13,652 bases of DNA from an uncultured Microbacterium sp. (GCA_947647645.1 CANSLE010000035.1:1-13652), one strand, 5' to 3'. Counted from the stretch's first letter, positions 5,564-13,069 are shown. Numbers and translations: made by a program. Notes: generated from the letters alone by a model not told the origin.

Positions 5564-6832
5564 TCAGCCCTTCGCGATGACGTCGTTGACGGCCTTCTCC
5601 GCGGCGGCCAGGGCGTCGGAGACCGACGCCTCCCCCGCGAGCGCCTTCTCGATCTGCTGGGCGAACGCCAGCGAGATCTGCGGATAGAGCGGCGTGTTGG
5701 GTCGCGCGTGGGCGACGGCCATCTGCTCGACGAACGGGCGCAGCCGGGGCTGGGTCTTGTCCACCCAGCCGAGGTAGTCCGCCCCGGTCGCGACCGAGTT
5801 CAGGACGGGAAGCATCGCGGTCTTCTCGCTCCAGTCGGTGACCTGGGCGGGCTCGAGGAACCAGGCGAGGAAGTCGGCGGCCGCCTTCGCCTTGGCATCC
5901 GAGTTCTGGAAGACCATGGCCTGCTCCCCGCCGAGGTTGGTCGCGGGCGTGCCGTCCTTCGGATACGGCACCTGCGCGGTGCCGAACTCGAAGGGCGGAT
6001 CGGCCGCCCAGATGCCGACCATCCACGATCCCTCCTGCGCCGATCCGCCCTTGCCCTTCTCGAACTCGCCCCACCGGGCGTAGGGGCTGACACCGGACGA
6101 CACCAGATCAACCCAGTACTGCAACGCCTTCTGTCCCTGGGCGGTGTTGAACGCCGCCGCGGAGTTGTCCGCCGTCAGGAACTGCCCACCTGCCTGCCAC
6201 AGGTTCACTTGGAAGTTCCACGTGAGCCCCTCGCCGTTGTCCCCGGCTTGCGTGTACAGGTCGTAGCCGGGCATGCCCGTGGCATCCAGGATCTTCTTGG
6301 CATCGGCCTTGAGCTCGTCCCACGTCGTCGGGGGCTTGTCGGGGTCGAGTCCCGCCTTCTCGAAGAGGGTCTTGTTGTACATGTAGCCGAGGTTGTTCGC
6401 CGAGACGGGCACGGAGACCTGGGACCCGTCGATCGTGCCGAACCCCGTGAGGGCCGGGTTGATGTCCGACAGTGTGTCAGCCGGCAGCAGCGCGGACAGG
6501 TTCGCCAGCGAACCGATCTGAGCGATCTGCGGCACCCAGACGAGATCGCCGATCGCCACGTCGGGGAGCGTCTTCGAGGTGGCGGAGGCGCGGAGCTTCG
6601 TCAGGAAGTCGGCATTCGGCACATTGGTCGTGGTGATCTTGACCCCGGAATGCGATGAGTTGTAGGCATCGACCATGGCGTCGAAGGTGTCGGCGTTGGT
6701 GCCGTCCCAGTAGTGCCACACCGTGACGGTGGTCGTGTCGTCGCCACCTCCCCCTCCCGACGACGAACATCCGGCGAGGGCGAGGGCGCCGACGACTCCC
6801 AGGGTGACGGCGGCGAGTGTTCTGCGGTGCAT
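5564..6832 (-). CDS. Extracellular sugar-binding lipoprotein of the ABC importer (MalE type)
   Basis: A 422-residue binding protein. The N-terminus is a lipoprotein signal: basic MHRR, a hydrophobic stretch and lipobox LAGC with Cys22, then a Ser/Gly linker. The mature part starts VTVWHYWDG, typical of family 1 extracellular solute-binding proteins. Later segments also fit the family: LGYMYNKTLFEKAGLDPDKP, a WDELKADAKK stretch and AADFLAWFLEP. It should be anchored on the outer face of the membrane and deliver sugar to the two permeases. Two ATGs lie in tandem at 6835 and 6832. AGGAG is five bases before the second and only two before the first, so 6832 is preferred. The gene begins eight bases after the stop of the alpha-glucosidase. 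Maltodextrin as ligand is inferred from context. Confidence 0.95.
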   Translation of the reverse strand: MHRRTLAAVTLGVVGALALAGCSSSGGGGGDDTTTVTVWHYWDGTNADTFDAMVDAYNSSHSGVKITTTNVPNADFLTKLRASATSKTLPDVAIGDLVWVPQIAQIGSLANLSALLPADTLSDINPALTGFGTIDGSQVSVPVSANNLGYMYNKTLFEKAGLDPDKPPTTWDELKADAKKILDATGMPGYDLYTQAGDNGEGLTWNFQVNLWQAGGQFLTADNSAAAFNTAQGQKALQYWVDLVSSGVSPYARWGEFEKGKGGSAQEGSWMVGIWAADPPFEFGTAQVPYPKDGTPATNLGGEQAMVFQNSDAKAKAAADFLAWFLEPAQVTDWSEKTAMLPVLNSVATGADYLGWVDKTQPRLRPFVEQMAVAHARPNTPLYPQISLAFAQQIEKALAGEASVSDALAAAEKAVNDVIAKG

Positions 6833-6840
6833 CATTGCTC

Positions 6841-8541
6841 CTATCGATTGCGTTCGGGCGAAGTGAGGTCGTACCAGGCCGTGCTGTCGCATGCGACGGT
6901 TCCGGCGGGGGAGGATGCCGTGGCGATCACGAGTGCGCCCACCGCCCAGTCGGCGGGCACCCGGAACGCGGTCTTCCCGGCATTGACGACGCAGAGCGTG
7001 CGGCCCCGCACGAATGCGAGCACACCGTCCGCGTCGACGTCCATCCAGAGGAGGGGGGCGCCCGCATCGAAGTGGCCGCGGCGCAGGCGCGTGAGCGACC
7101 GGTACAGCGAGAGCATCGATCGCGGATCGCCGTGCTGCGCGGCGCGTGCGTACGCGCCGAGCCACTCCGGCTGCGGGAGCCACGCGGGAGTCGTCCCGCT
7201 CCCGAAGCCGAAGTCGGACCGCTCCCGGTCCCACGGCAGCGGGACGCGGCATCCGTCGCGTCCGAGCTGCGTACCTCCGGAGCGGATCCAGATCGGGTCC
7301 TGGCGCGCGTCGGGTGGGAGATCGAACACCTCGGGGAGACCGAGCTCCTCGCCCTGGTAGAGGTACACGGTGCCGGGCAGGGCCAGCAGCAGCGCCGCTG
7401 CGGCGGCGGCGCGGCGGGCTCCGATGGCGAGGTCCACGGGTCCCGTACGTCGGGCAGCGGAGATCATGTCGGACGGGTCGACCGGGCCGAGCACCTGCTC
7501 CTGCCCGTACCGCGTGACGGTGCGGTGGACGTCGTGATTCGAGAGCGTCCATGCCGGAGCCCGGTCCGACAGCGCGAGGCCGGTCGTGATCGCGGCGCGC
7601 AGGCGCCCCGCATCCCACGGCTGCACGAGCAGCTCGAAGCAGAACGCCTGGTGCAGCTCATCCGGCCGCAGGTAGTCGGCCAGCCGTGTCGGCGAGGGCA
7701 CCCACACCTCGCCGACGAAGTACTTCGGCGGGGTGTAGGCGTCGCCGATCGCCCGCCAGTCGCGGTAGATGCCGTGCACCTCGGGCTGGTCCCACATGGC
7801 GCCGTTGTGTCCACCGGACCCGTCGTCCGCGCCGGGCCAGTCGGGCAGCCCCGGAGCCTTGACATGGCCGTGCGCCACATCGATGCGGAAGCCGTCGACC
7901 CCGCGGTCGAACCAGAACCGCATCACGCCGCGGAAGTCGTCGGCGACCTCGGCATTGCGCCAGTTGAGGTCGGGCTGAGCCGGGTCGAACGAGTGCAGAT
8001 ACCACTCTCCGGGCTGTCCATCCGCCTCGGTCACGCGCGTCCACGCCGAGCCGCCGAACACGCTGCGCCAGTTGTTGGGCGGCAGCTGGCCGCGGTCGCC
8101 CGTGCCGGGCGCGAAGTGGAATCTCCCCCGCTCGGCGCTGCCCGGGCCCGCGGCGAGCGCCGCGTGGAACCAGGGGTGCTCGCGCGAGCAGTGGTTGGCC
8201 ACCATGTCCATGAGAACCCGGATGCCGAGTCGATGCGCCTCGGCGACGACGTCGTCGAAGTCGTCGAGCGTCCCGTAGGCGGGATCGATCCGCCGGTAGT
8301 CGGCGATGTCGTATCCGTGGTCGGCCTGCGGCGACGCGTAGCAGGGGTTGAGCCAGATCGCGTCGCAGCCGAGCTCAGCGATGTCCGCGAGACCGGAAAG
8401 GAGCCCGCGCAGATCGCCGATGCCGTCGCCATCGCCGTCGCGGAAGGAGCGCAGGTACACCTGGTAGACGACGGCGCCGTCCCACCAGGGGGTCGGTGCG
8501 CTCGCCGCGTCGGGTGCGGGGCGTGTATCGAGAAGAGTCAT
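6841..8541 (-). CDS. Cytoplasmic GH13 alpha-glucosidase (oligo-1,6-glucosidase/AglA-like)
   Basis: A 566-residue enzyme without a signal peptide, of normal length for GH13 alpha-glucosidases of the actinobacterial type (GH13_30-like). Features in order: VVYQVYLRSF and the metal-binding-like loop DGDGDGIGDL at 35-44; DMVANH 112-117; QPDLNW 189-194; GFRIDVAHG with nucleophile Asp221; VGEVW with acid/base Glu278; TLSNHD with Asp337; GCRVPLPWD near 430; and a C-terminal beta domain. It would release glucose from imported malto- or isomalto-oligosaccharides. Val222 after the nucleophile is the residue linked with alpha-1,6 activity in Bacillus oligo-1,6-glucosidases. Whether that rule holds here is uncertain. 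The ATG at 8541 has AGGA six bases upstream. It is separated from the secreted amylase by 72 bases containing a strong hairpin. Confidence 0.95.
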   Translation of the reverse strand: MTLLDTRPAPDAASAPTPWWDGAVVYQVYLRSFRDGDGDGIGDLRGLLSGLADIAELGCDAIWLNPCYASPQADHGYDIADYRRIDPAYGTLDDFDDVVAEAHRLGIRVLMDMVANHCSREHPWFHAALAAGPGSAERGRFHFAPGTGDRGQLPPNNWRSVFGGSAWTRVTEADGQPGEWYLHSFDPAQPDLNWRNAEVADDFRGVMRFWFDRGVDGFRIDVAHGHVKAPGLPDWPGADDGSGGHNGAMWDQPEVHGIYRDWRAIGDAYTPPKYFVGEVWVPSPTRLADYLRPDELHQAFCFELLVQPWDAGRLRAAITTGLALSDRAPAWTLSNHDVHRTVTRYGQEQVLGPVDPSDMISAARRTGPVDLAIGARRAAAAAALLLALPGTVYLYQGEELGLPEVFDLPPDARQDPIWIRSGGTQLGRDGCRVPLPWDRERSDFGFGSGTTPAWLPQPEWLGAYARAAQHGDPRSMLSLYRSLTRLRRGHFDAGAPLLWMDVDADGVLAFVRGRTLCVVNAGKTAFRVPADWAVGALVIATASSPAGTVACDSTAWYDLTSPERNR

Positions 8542-8560
8542 CGTCGTTCCTGGAGGTGGT

Positions 8561-8597
8561 GCCCGGGCGGCGCATCTGGCGGCCGCGCCGCCCGGGC
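8561..8597. repeat. 13-base GC-rich inverted repeat between amylase and alpha-glucosidase genes
   Basis: GCCCGGGCGGCGC (8561-8573) and its exact reverse complement (8585-8597) flank an 11-base loop. In the minus-strand transcript it would form a very stable hairpin shortly after the amylase stop and upstream of the alpha-glucosidase ribosome binding site. No T-run follows. It may be a partial terminator or an mRNA-end stabiliser that sets amylase expression apart from the downstream transport genes. Confidence 0.7.
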
Positions 8598-8613
8598 GGC
8601 TCGATCCTTCTGA

Positions 8614-10485
8614 CTAGAAGGTGGGATAGATGTCGATCGTGCTGCCACCGGTCCCGGAGTAGTTGCCTCCGCTCGACCAGGTGGCGTCGTCGATCAGTGG
8701 TTTGAACTGGAACGACTGCCCCGCGGGGATCCGCTCCACCTCGAACTCCCAGACGTCACTGGCCACGTTCCGGGCGCCGCGACCCGTGGTCCAGGTGAAC
8801 GGGTAGGCGTCTCCGCGGATCGCGATGGAGTGCCCGAGTCCCGTGTTGTAGTGGACGCGGATCTTGGTGGTGTTGCGAGCGGCGGGGGTGTACGTCGAGA
8901 CCGGCGTGCCCGGGGCGTACACCTTCGACTCGTGCTCGCCGAGGCTCACGGTGATCTGCGTGCCCGTCGTTCCGCCGGCGGTCACCGTGACGGTGTCGGA
9001 GGTGTTCATGAGGTTGGTCAGCACGGTGCCGACGGTCAGCGAGCTCTCGGCGCGCAGCGGGATCGTCCGGGTCAGCGTGTCCCACGAGTTCGACGAGACC
9101 GTGATGGCCTCGGCGCCCGTGGAGTCGACCCGGCGCGAGAAGCCGTAGACGTTCGTGTCGGCCCACATCTCCCGTTGGATGCCGACCTGAAGCGCCGGGT
9201 AGGCCTTCTTGATCGCAGTCAGACGCTGGATGTGGGTGTAGATCGGCGAGGTCTGGCTGAAGCTGGACATGTCCTTGCGGTTGTCCTTGTTGGCGATCGG
9301 CACCTCGCTCGCGTTGCCGTTGCCGTTGTCCGCCTGCTCGGTGCCGTAGTAGATCACCGGCACGCCGCGCGACGTGAGCAGGAAGGTCAACGAGGAGCGT
9401 AGGCGCTGATAGTTGTCGTCGGCCCAGGTCAGGAAGCGCGCCCGATCGTGGTTGTCGAGGAACGTCTCGAGCCGGTTGGGGTTCTGATACTTGTAGTCCT
9501 GAGCGAACAGTGTGCTCAGCCCGGTCATGCTCGTGTCGGCCGCGAACGCGCTGCGCGCTGAGAAGAAGTAGGGGAAGTCCAGCACACCCCACTCGTAGTT
9601 CTGGTACGGCGCCACGTAGTCGACGTCGCCCACGAAGACCTCGCCGAACGTGGGGACCCCCATCGCGGTCTGGAAGCTGCCCAGCCACGGCTTGGGGATG
9701 GAACGTGCGGCGTCGACGCGGATGCCGTCAAAGCCCATGTCGACCCAGTCCTTGTACGTGTCGACCAGGTAGTTCGACACGGTGGAGTTGGACTGGTCGA
9801 GGTCATCGAGGCCGCCGAGGTCGCAGTTCTCGATCTGCGTCTGGGTCTCGGTGCCGTTGAACAGGCAGTCGCCGTTGTGGTGGAAGTACGAGGGGTTGTC
9901 CAGCGGCGCAGCAGGCTTGTACGTGCTCGGAGAGTAGCTGGTCGCCGTTCCCGCGAGATAGTCCGCCGTGTGGTTGGGCACCACGTCCAGGATCATCTTC
10001 AGGCCCTTGGCGTGCGCCGTGTCGATCAGGGTCTGCAGCTCGGCGGTGCTGCCGAAGTGCTGGTTCGGCGTCGCGAAGTTCTTCGTGAAGTAGCCGTGGT
10101 AGCTGGCTTCGAGCCCGTCGCGCGACAACGGCTGCTGCTCGGACACCGGCGAGATCCAGATGGCCGTCACGCCGAGCCCGGCGATGTAGTCGAGCTTCTG
10201 TGTGAGGCCCTTCCAGTCGCCGCCGTGGTAGAAGCCGAGGTCGGACGGGTTGTACTCACCCGCCCCCTGGTTGTTGTTCGTCGAGTCGCCGTCGGAGAAG
10301 CGGTCGACCAGGACCTGGTAGATGACGTCGCCCTCCGCGAGCGGCCCCGGTGACGGGACCGTCGTGGCCGCGGCGGGCGCGGTGAGCGCGGGGGTGACGA
10401 GGAGGGCGGCGACGAGAGTCGCGATCCCGCCGAGGCCGAGGGCCCGGCGGCGTCTGGTCAGGGCGGTGGTGTCTTCACGGAACAT
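8614..10485 (-). CDS. Secreted GH13 alpha-amylase (CGTase-like barrel) with C-terminal candidate starch-binding domain
   Basis: A 623-residue exported starch-degrading enzyme. The signal peptide covers about residues 1-40: RRRR 11-14, a hydrophobic core, then an APAAA end. The arginine run also leaves a Tat route possible. The barrel shows DRFSDGDSTNN 61-71, as in CGTase/maltogenic amylases; DVVPNH 167-172; LDDLDQ 226-231; GIRVDAAR with nucleophile Asp258; GEVF with acid/base Glu282; FLDNHD with Asp347; and YYGTEQADNGNGN 379-391. A beta domain spans about 430-525. Residues about 538-623 form a separate module with several Trp and Phe residues (W565, W579, W603) and FQFKPLIDD, resembling a starch-binding fold. 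No CGTase-type extra domain is seen between them, so hydrolysis is more likely than cyclisation. The start has AAGGAG eight bases upstream. It is the first gene of the operon. Confidence 0.94.
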   Translation of the reverse strand: MFREDTTALTRRRRALGLGGIATLVAALLVTPALTAPAAATTVPSPGPLAEGDVIYQVLVDRFSDGDSTNNNQGAGEYNPSDLGFYHGGDWKGLTQKLDYIAGLGVTAIWISPVSEQQPLSRDGLEASYHGYFTKNFATPNQHFGSTAELQTLIDTAHAKGLKMILDVVPNHTADYLAGTATSYSPSTYKPAAPLDNPSYFHHNGDCLFNGTETQTQIENCDLGGLDDLDQSNSTVSNYLVDTYKDWVDMGFDGIRVDAARSIPKPWLGSFQTAMGVPTFGEVFVGDVDYVAPYQNYEWGVLDFPYFFSARSAFAADTSMTGLSTLFAQDYKYQNPNRLETFLDNHDRARFLTWADDNYQRLRSSLTFLLTSRGVPVIYYGTEQADNGNGNASEVPIANKDNRKDMSSFSQTSPIYTHIQRLTAIKKAYPALQVGIQREMWADTNVYGFSRRVDSTGAEAITVSSNSWDTLTRTIPLRAESSLTVGTVLTNLMNTSDTVTVTAGGTTGTQITVSLGEHESKVYAPGTPVSTYTPAARNTTKIRVHYNTGLGHSIAIRGDAYPFTWTTGRGARNVASDVWEFEVERIPAGQSFQFKPLIDDATWSSGGNYSGTGGSTIDIYPTF

Positions 10486-10536
10486 GCGGTGTACTCCTTA
10501 CGACGTCAATGTCGGAGTGCGTACCGGCCGCCAGGC

Positions 10537-10563
10537 TTGCACGTGTTTACTGGATCGATGCAA
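10537..10563. promoter_or_regulatory. TTGCA ... TGCAA inverted repeat in the amylase leader region
   Basis: TTGCA (10537-10541) and TGCAA (10559-10563) face each other across 17 bases, next to the -10 region. TTGCA-type motifs occur in amylase promoters of Streptomyces, which makes this a second candidate site for the LacI-family regulator. The arms are short and could be chance. Confidence 0.25.
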
Positions 10564-10587
10564 CACCGTCTGCGGGGACGGTGTCAA
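10558..10587 (-). promoter_or_regulatory. Putative promoter of the amylase/maltodextrin operon
   Basis: A perfect TTGACA lies on the minus strand (10587-10582). The best -10 at a sensible distance is TTGCAT (10563-10558) after 18 bases, matching TATAAT at only three positions, so the promoter may need an activator or the -10 may be misplaced. The transcript would have a leader of roughly 65 bases ending in AAGGAG before the ATG at 10485. Confidence 0.4.
10563..10584. promoter_or_regulatory. Dyad ACACCGTC-N6-GACGGTGT upstream of the amylase gene (operator or terminator)
   Basis: Exact eight-base arms at 10563-10570 and 10577-10584. On the minus strand the dyad overlaps the -35-like TTGACA and fills the spacer region of the predicted amylase promoter, which is where a LacI-type repressor would be effective. 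It could instead be a terminator hairpin for the glycosyltransferase genes upstream, although only TT follows it. Confidence 0.5.
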
Positions 10588-10623
10588 GGGGTATTTCGGG
10601 AGAGTGTTCCCCTCGTCGCGACG

Positions 10624-10655
10624 CGCGCGGGCGGTACGCCGTCAGCGCCCGCGCG
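10624..10655 (-). terminator. GC-rich hairpin over the stop codon of the second glycosyltransferase gene
   Basis: CGCGCGGGC (10624-10632) and its exact reverse complement (10647-10655) flank a 14-base loop that contains the TGA (10642-10644) of the glycosyltransferase gene. An all-GC nine-base stem without a T-run is consistent with a U-less terminator separating the glycosyltransferase pair from the amylase operon. Part of the arm lies in the coding sequence. Confidence 0.45.
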
Positions 10656-11742
10656 GGAGGCGCTCGAGCGCGTCGAGCAGCGTGTGCGCCGAGCGCTCCC
10701 AGGAGAACCGCCCGATGTGGGCGGTTCCCGCCGCGATCACGGCGTCGCGACGCGCGGGATCGTCCAGATCGCGCACCGCGGCGGCGAAGGCCGCGGCATC
10801 CGTCCCGGGCGCGTACAGCGCGCCGTCCCCCGCCACCTCGCGGAAGATCGGCATGTCGGTGACGACCGCCGGCACCCCCAGCGCGAGCGCCTCGGCGACG
10901 GGCAGCCCGTACCCCTCGTCGAGGGATGCCGAGACCAGCACCGCCCGGTCGGCCAGCAGGGCCGCGTACTCGGCATCCGTCACGCCGTTGTGGAAGCGCA
11001 CGACCCCGCCCGCCGGGTCGATGAGCCGCTCGAGCTCGGCGCGCCGGTCGTCGGAGATACGGGACAGCAGGTGCAGGGTGCGACCCGGAAGGCCGGCCAT
11101 CGCTCGGATGAGGGTCTCGACGTTCTTGTAGCCCATGAACGAGCCCATGTAGACGAGGTTCTCCGCGCCCGGCTGGACGTGCACACCGTCCGGCAGCAGC
11201 TCGGCGAGCCGCTGTGGGGCGTTCGGGATCACGACCACGGGCCGCGTCGTCAGTCGGACCCGGGCGAACTCGGCGGCGCTGGTCTCACTCACCGTCGCGA
11301 CGGTGTCCGCGGCGTTGAGCGTGAACCGCTGCGGCACGTACGACAGGTGGAACAGCCGCCAGCCCAGACGCACGTACCAGGGGAGGTTCCTCGGGGGCGT
11401 GCGGTGCCGATAGTAGATCGTGTCGTGGAGCGTCAGGATCAGGCCGAACCGACGGCCGAGGGCGCCGATCGTCTGCATGGGCGAGAACACGGCATCCGGC
11501 CGATACCGGTTGAGCAGCAGCGCGGTGAACGGCTCCCGCACAGCGGTCGGCGCGTGGATGCGCAGCACCCGCGCGCCCTCGGCAAGGAACGCGCGCTGCG
11601 CCTCGTCGTGGATGAGGAAGGCCACCTCCACCCCGCGAGCAGGTGCCGCCGCGGCGGCCGCTGCCGCAAGCTCCACGGAGTAGCGGCTGATGCCGTCGTG
11701 GAAGTCGGTGCGGATGTAACGCGCGTCGAACAGCAGGCGCAT
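10642..11742 (-). CDS. GT4-type glycosyltransferase (GT-B fold)
   Basis: A 366-residue cytoplasmic glycosyltransferase. The N-terminal lobe begins MRLLFDARYIRTDFHDGISRYSVEL, with a glycine-containing acceptor-side loop (DGISRY). The C-terminal lobe has YMGSFMGYKNVETLI (198-212) and the donor-binding signature SLDEGYGLPVAEALALG (273-289), whose E276 and E284 form the E-x7-E motif of GT4 retaining transferases. VSETSAAEF (151-159) and VIPNAP (171-176) are also typical. The ATG at 11742 lies one base after the stop of the other glycosyltransferase gene, so the two are co-transcribed and probably act in one pathway. Acceptor and sugar cannot be read from sequence. Mannosyl or glucosyl transfer to a membrane lipid or wall glycan is plausible. 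A poly-Ala run (26-33) is low-complexity sequence. Confidence 0.93.
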   Translation of the reverse strand: MRLLFDARYIRTDFHDGISRYSVELAAAAAAAAPARGVEVAFLIHDEAQRAFLAEGARVLRIHAPTAVREPFTALLLNRYRPDAVFSPMQTIGALGRRFGLILTLHDTIYYRHRTPPRNLPWYVRLGWRLFHLSYVPQRFTLNAADTVATVSETSAAEFARVRLTTRPVVVIPNAPQRLAELLPDGVHVQPGAENLVYMGSFMGYKNVETLIRAMAGLPGRTLHLLSRISDDRRAELERLIDPAGGVVRFHNGVTDAEYAALLADRAVLVSASLDEGYGLPVAEALALGVPAVVTDMPIFREVAGDGALYAPGTDAAAFAAAVRDLDDPARRDAVIAAGTAHIGRFSWERSAHTLLDALERLPRGR

Positions 11743-11743
11743 C

Positions 11744-12955
11744 TCAGCCGTCGATCGGCTCGCCGCGGTAGAGCTTCTCGAACGTGTCGAGCGTCTTCTC
11801 GATGTCGTGGATCTCCACCCCGTCGAGCGAGGCCTGCTGCATCCGCAGATATTCCTCCGGCGATGCCGTCAGCACGCGACGGAGCTTGTCGGCGAGGTCG
11901 TCGACGTCACCCGGCTCGAACAGGTAGCCATTCTCCCCCTCGTGCACGAGGTGTGGCAGGGCGACGGCGTCGGCGGCGACGATGGGCAGCCCCGAGGCCA
12001 TCGCCTCCATCGTCGCGATCGACTGCAGCTCGGCGATGGACGCGATGGCGAACACGTCGGCACGCGTGTAGGCGGCGCGCAGGTCGTCCTCCTCGACGCG
12101 GCCGTGGAACGTGACCCGATCCTGGATGCCGAGGCGCTGCACGGCCTGTTCCAGAGCGCGACGCTGGTCGCCGCCGCCCACGATGTCGAACGTGATGTCG
12201 GGGAGCTCGGGCGCGAGCTTCGCGACGGCAGCGAGCGTCACTTCGACGTGCTTCTCCGTGGTGAGGCGCCCGACGAACAGGACGCGACTGTGGGGTCGTG
12301 CGACGAGGTTCGGCGTGTAGTTGCGCTTGTCGATGCCGCAGCTGATGGGGATGACGCCGTGGATGTCGATCGTGTCCTCGAGGAACTCCGCGGCCTTGCG
12401 CGTAGGCGTCGTGACGGCGCGTGACATATCGAACGTGCGCTTGGCGTCGTCCCACGCGAGCTTGACGACGACCTTGTCCAGCAGCGGAGGCAACGTGGTG
12501 AAGTCGAGGATGTTCTCGGCCATGACGTGGTTGGTCGCCACGACGGGGATGCCGCGCTGACGCGCGATCCGCGTGAGAGCCCGCCCCAGGACGATGTGCG
12601 ACTGACTGTGCACCACATCGGCGGGAACCTCGTCGAGGAGCTTGCGGGAGTAGTGCTTGGCCATCCACGGCAGGACGAACCGGAGCCAGTCGTGGGGAGG
12701 CCAGCGCCACCCCGGAGGGCGGTGGACCGTGATCTGCTGCCCCTCGATGCTCTCGCGGAAGGTGCCGTGGACCGAGTGCTTGACGCTGGGCGTCATGACG
12801 TGGACATCATGACCTCGCGCGGCGAGCCCCGCGGCGAGGCGCTCGGCGAAGCGCGCAGCGCCATTGACGTCGGGGCTGAAGGTGTCGGCGGCGATGACGA
12901 TCGTCAGCGCCCGATGAGCGGGGTTCGGGTCGTCAGGTGTCGCGGATTCGGTCAC
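11744..12955 (-). CDS. GT4-type glycosyltransferase (mannosyltransferase/PimB-like)
   Basis: A 403-residue GT-B enzyme. After about 15 polar residues the first strand reads LTIVIAADTFSPDVNGAARF, with the Asn-Gly loop that binds the donor phosphate in PimB/SqdX-like enzymes. Then come VVHSQSHIVLG (114-124), NHVMAENIL (142-150), VIPISCGID (201-209), VLFVGRLTTEKHVE (225-238) and AELQSIATMEAMASGLPIVAAD (308-329), in which E309 and E317 form the E-x7-E motif. The family commonly uses GDP-mannose or a UDP-sugar to glycosylate lipids on the inner membrane face. A GTG at 12955 is chosen because it is the nearest start that keeps the first strand. No Shine-Dalgarno is visible, so this start is less certain than the others. 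It is first of a two-gene unit and diverges from the unknown gene at 13076. Confidence 0.92.
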   Translation of the reverse strand: MTESATPDDPNPAHRALTIVIAADTFSPDVNGAARFAERLAAGLAARGHDVHVMTPSVKHSVHGTFRESIEGQQITVHRPPGWRWPPHDWLRFVLPWMAKHYSRKLLDEVPADVVHSQSHIVLGRALTRIARQRGIPVVATNHVMAENILDFTTLPPLLDKVVVKLAWDDAKRTFDMSRAVTTPTRKAAEFLEDTIDIHGVIPISCGIDKRNYTPNLVARPHSRVLFVGRLTTEKHVEVTLAAVAKLAPELPDITFDIVGGGDQRRALEQAVQRLGIQDRVTFHGRVEEDDLRAAYTRADVFAIASIAELQSIATMEAMASGLPIVAADAVALPHLVHEGENGYLFEPGDVDDLADKLRRVLTASPEEYLRMQQASLDGVEIHDIEKTLDTFEKLYRGEPIDG

Positions 12956-12988
12956 GGGGTGCGGGGCCAATCTGTGCGTCGGTGGCGA

Positions 12989-13016
12989 GACCGCGGATCG
13001 CGGAGCCACCGCGGTC
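12989..13016. promoter_or_regulatory. Inverted repeat GACCGCGG-N12-CCGCGGTC in the divergent intergenic region
   Basis: Exact eight-base arms (12989-12996 and 13009-13016) in the 120-base gap between the glycosyltransferase gene and the divergent unknown gene. A second overlapping pair, GGTGGC (12981-12986) with GCCACC (13005-13010), shares part of it. In DNA this GC-rich such dyads arise easily, so an operator role is only a possibility. No good promoter hexamer was found for the minus-strand gene. Confidence 0.3.
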
Positions 13017-13063
13017 GAGTGTACCCGAGGGCCTTCTCCCAGCCCGGGAGGAGCGGTCCCGCG

Positions 13064-13069
13064 TAACGT
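13064..13069 (+). promoter_or_regulatory. Putative -10 element for a leaderless start
   Basis: TAACGT, fitting TANNNT, ends six bases before the ATG at 13076. The nearest Shine-Dalgarno-like sequence (GGGAGGAG) is about 22 bases upstream and too far to serve. Together these favour a leaderless transcript. No clear -35 was seen. Confidence 0.45.

Noticed and set aside
5556..6074. Long N-terminal extension of the MalF-like permease
   Set aside because: The extension runs out of frame through the binding-protein gene. The GTG at 5555 gives a normal permease N-terminus.
6836..7618. Long N-terminal extension of the binding protein
   Set aside because: It lies out of frame in the alpha-glucosidase gene, whereas the lipoprotein signal with a ribosome binding site begins at 6832-6835.
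6817..8613. A 598-codon open frame on the plus strand opposite the alpha-glucosidase
   Set aside because: It is exactly antisense to a gene with all GH13 catalytic motifs. The product is Arg/Gly/Ala-rich with no recognisable domain.
11640..11666. Repetitive GCC/GCG-like run in the glycosyltransferase gene
   Set aside because: It simply encodes a poly-alanine stretch (residues 26-33) in an N-terminal helix. It is not a tandem repeat of interest.
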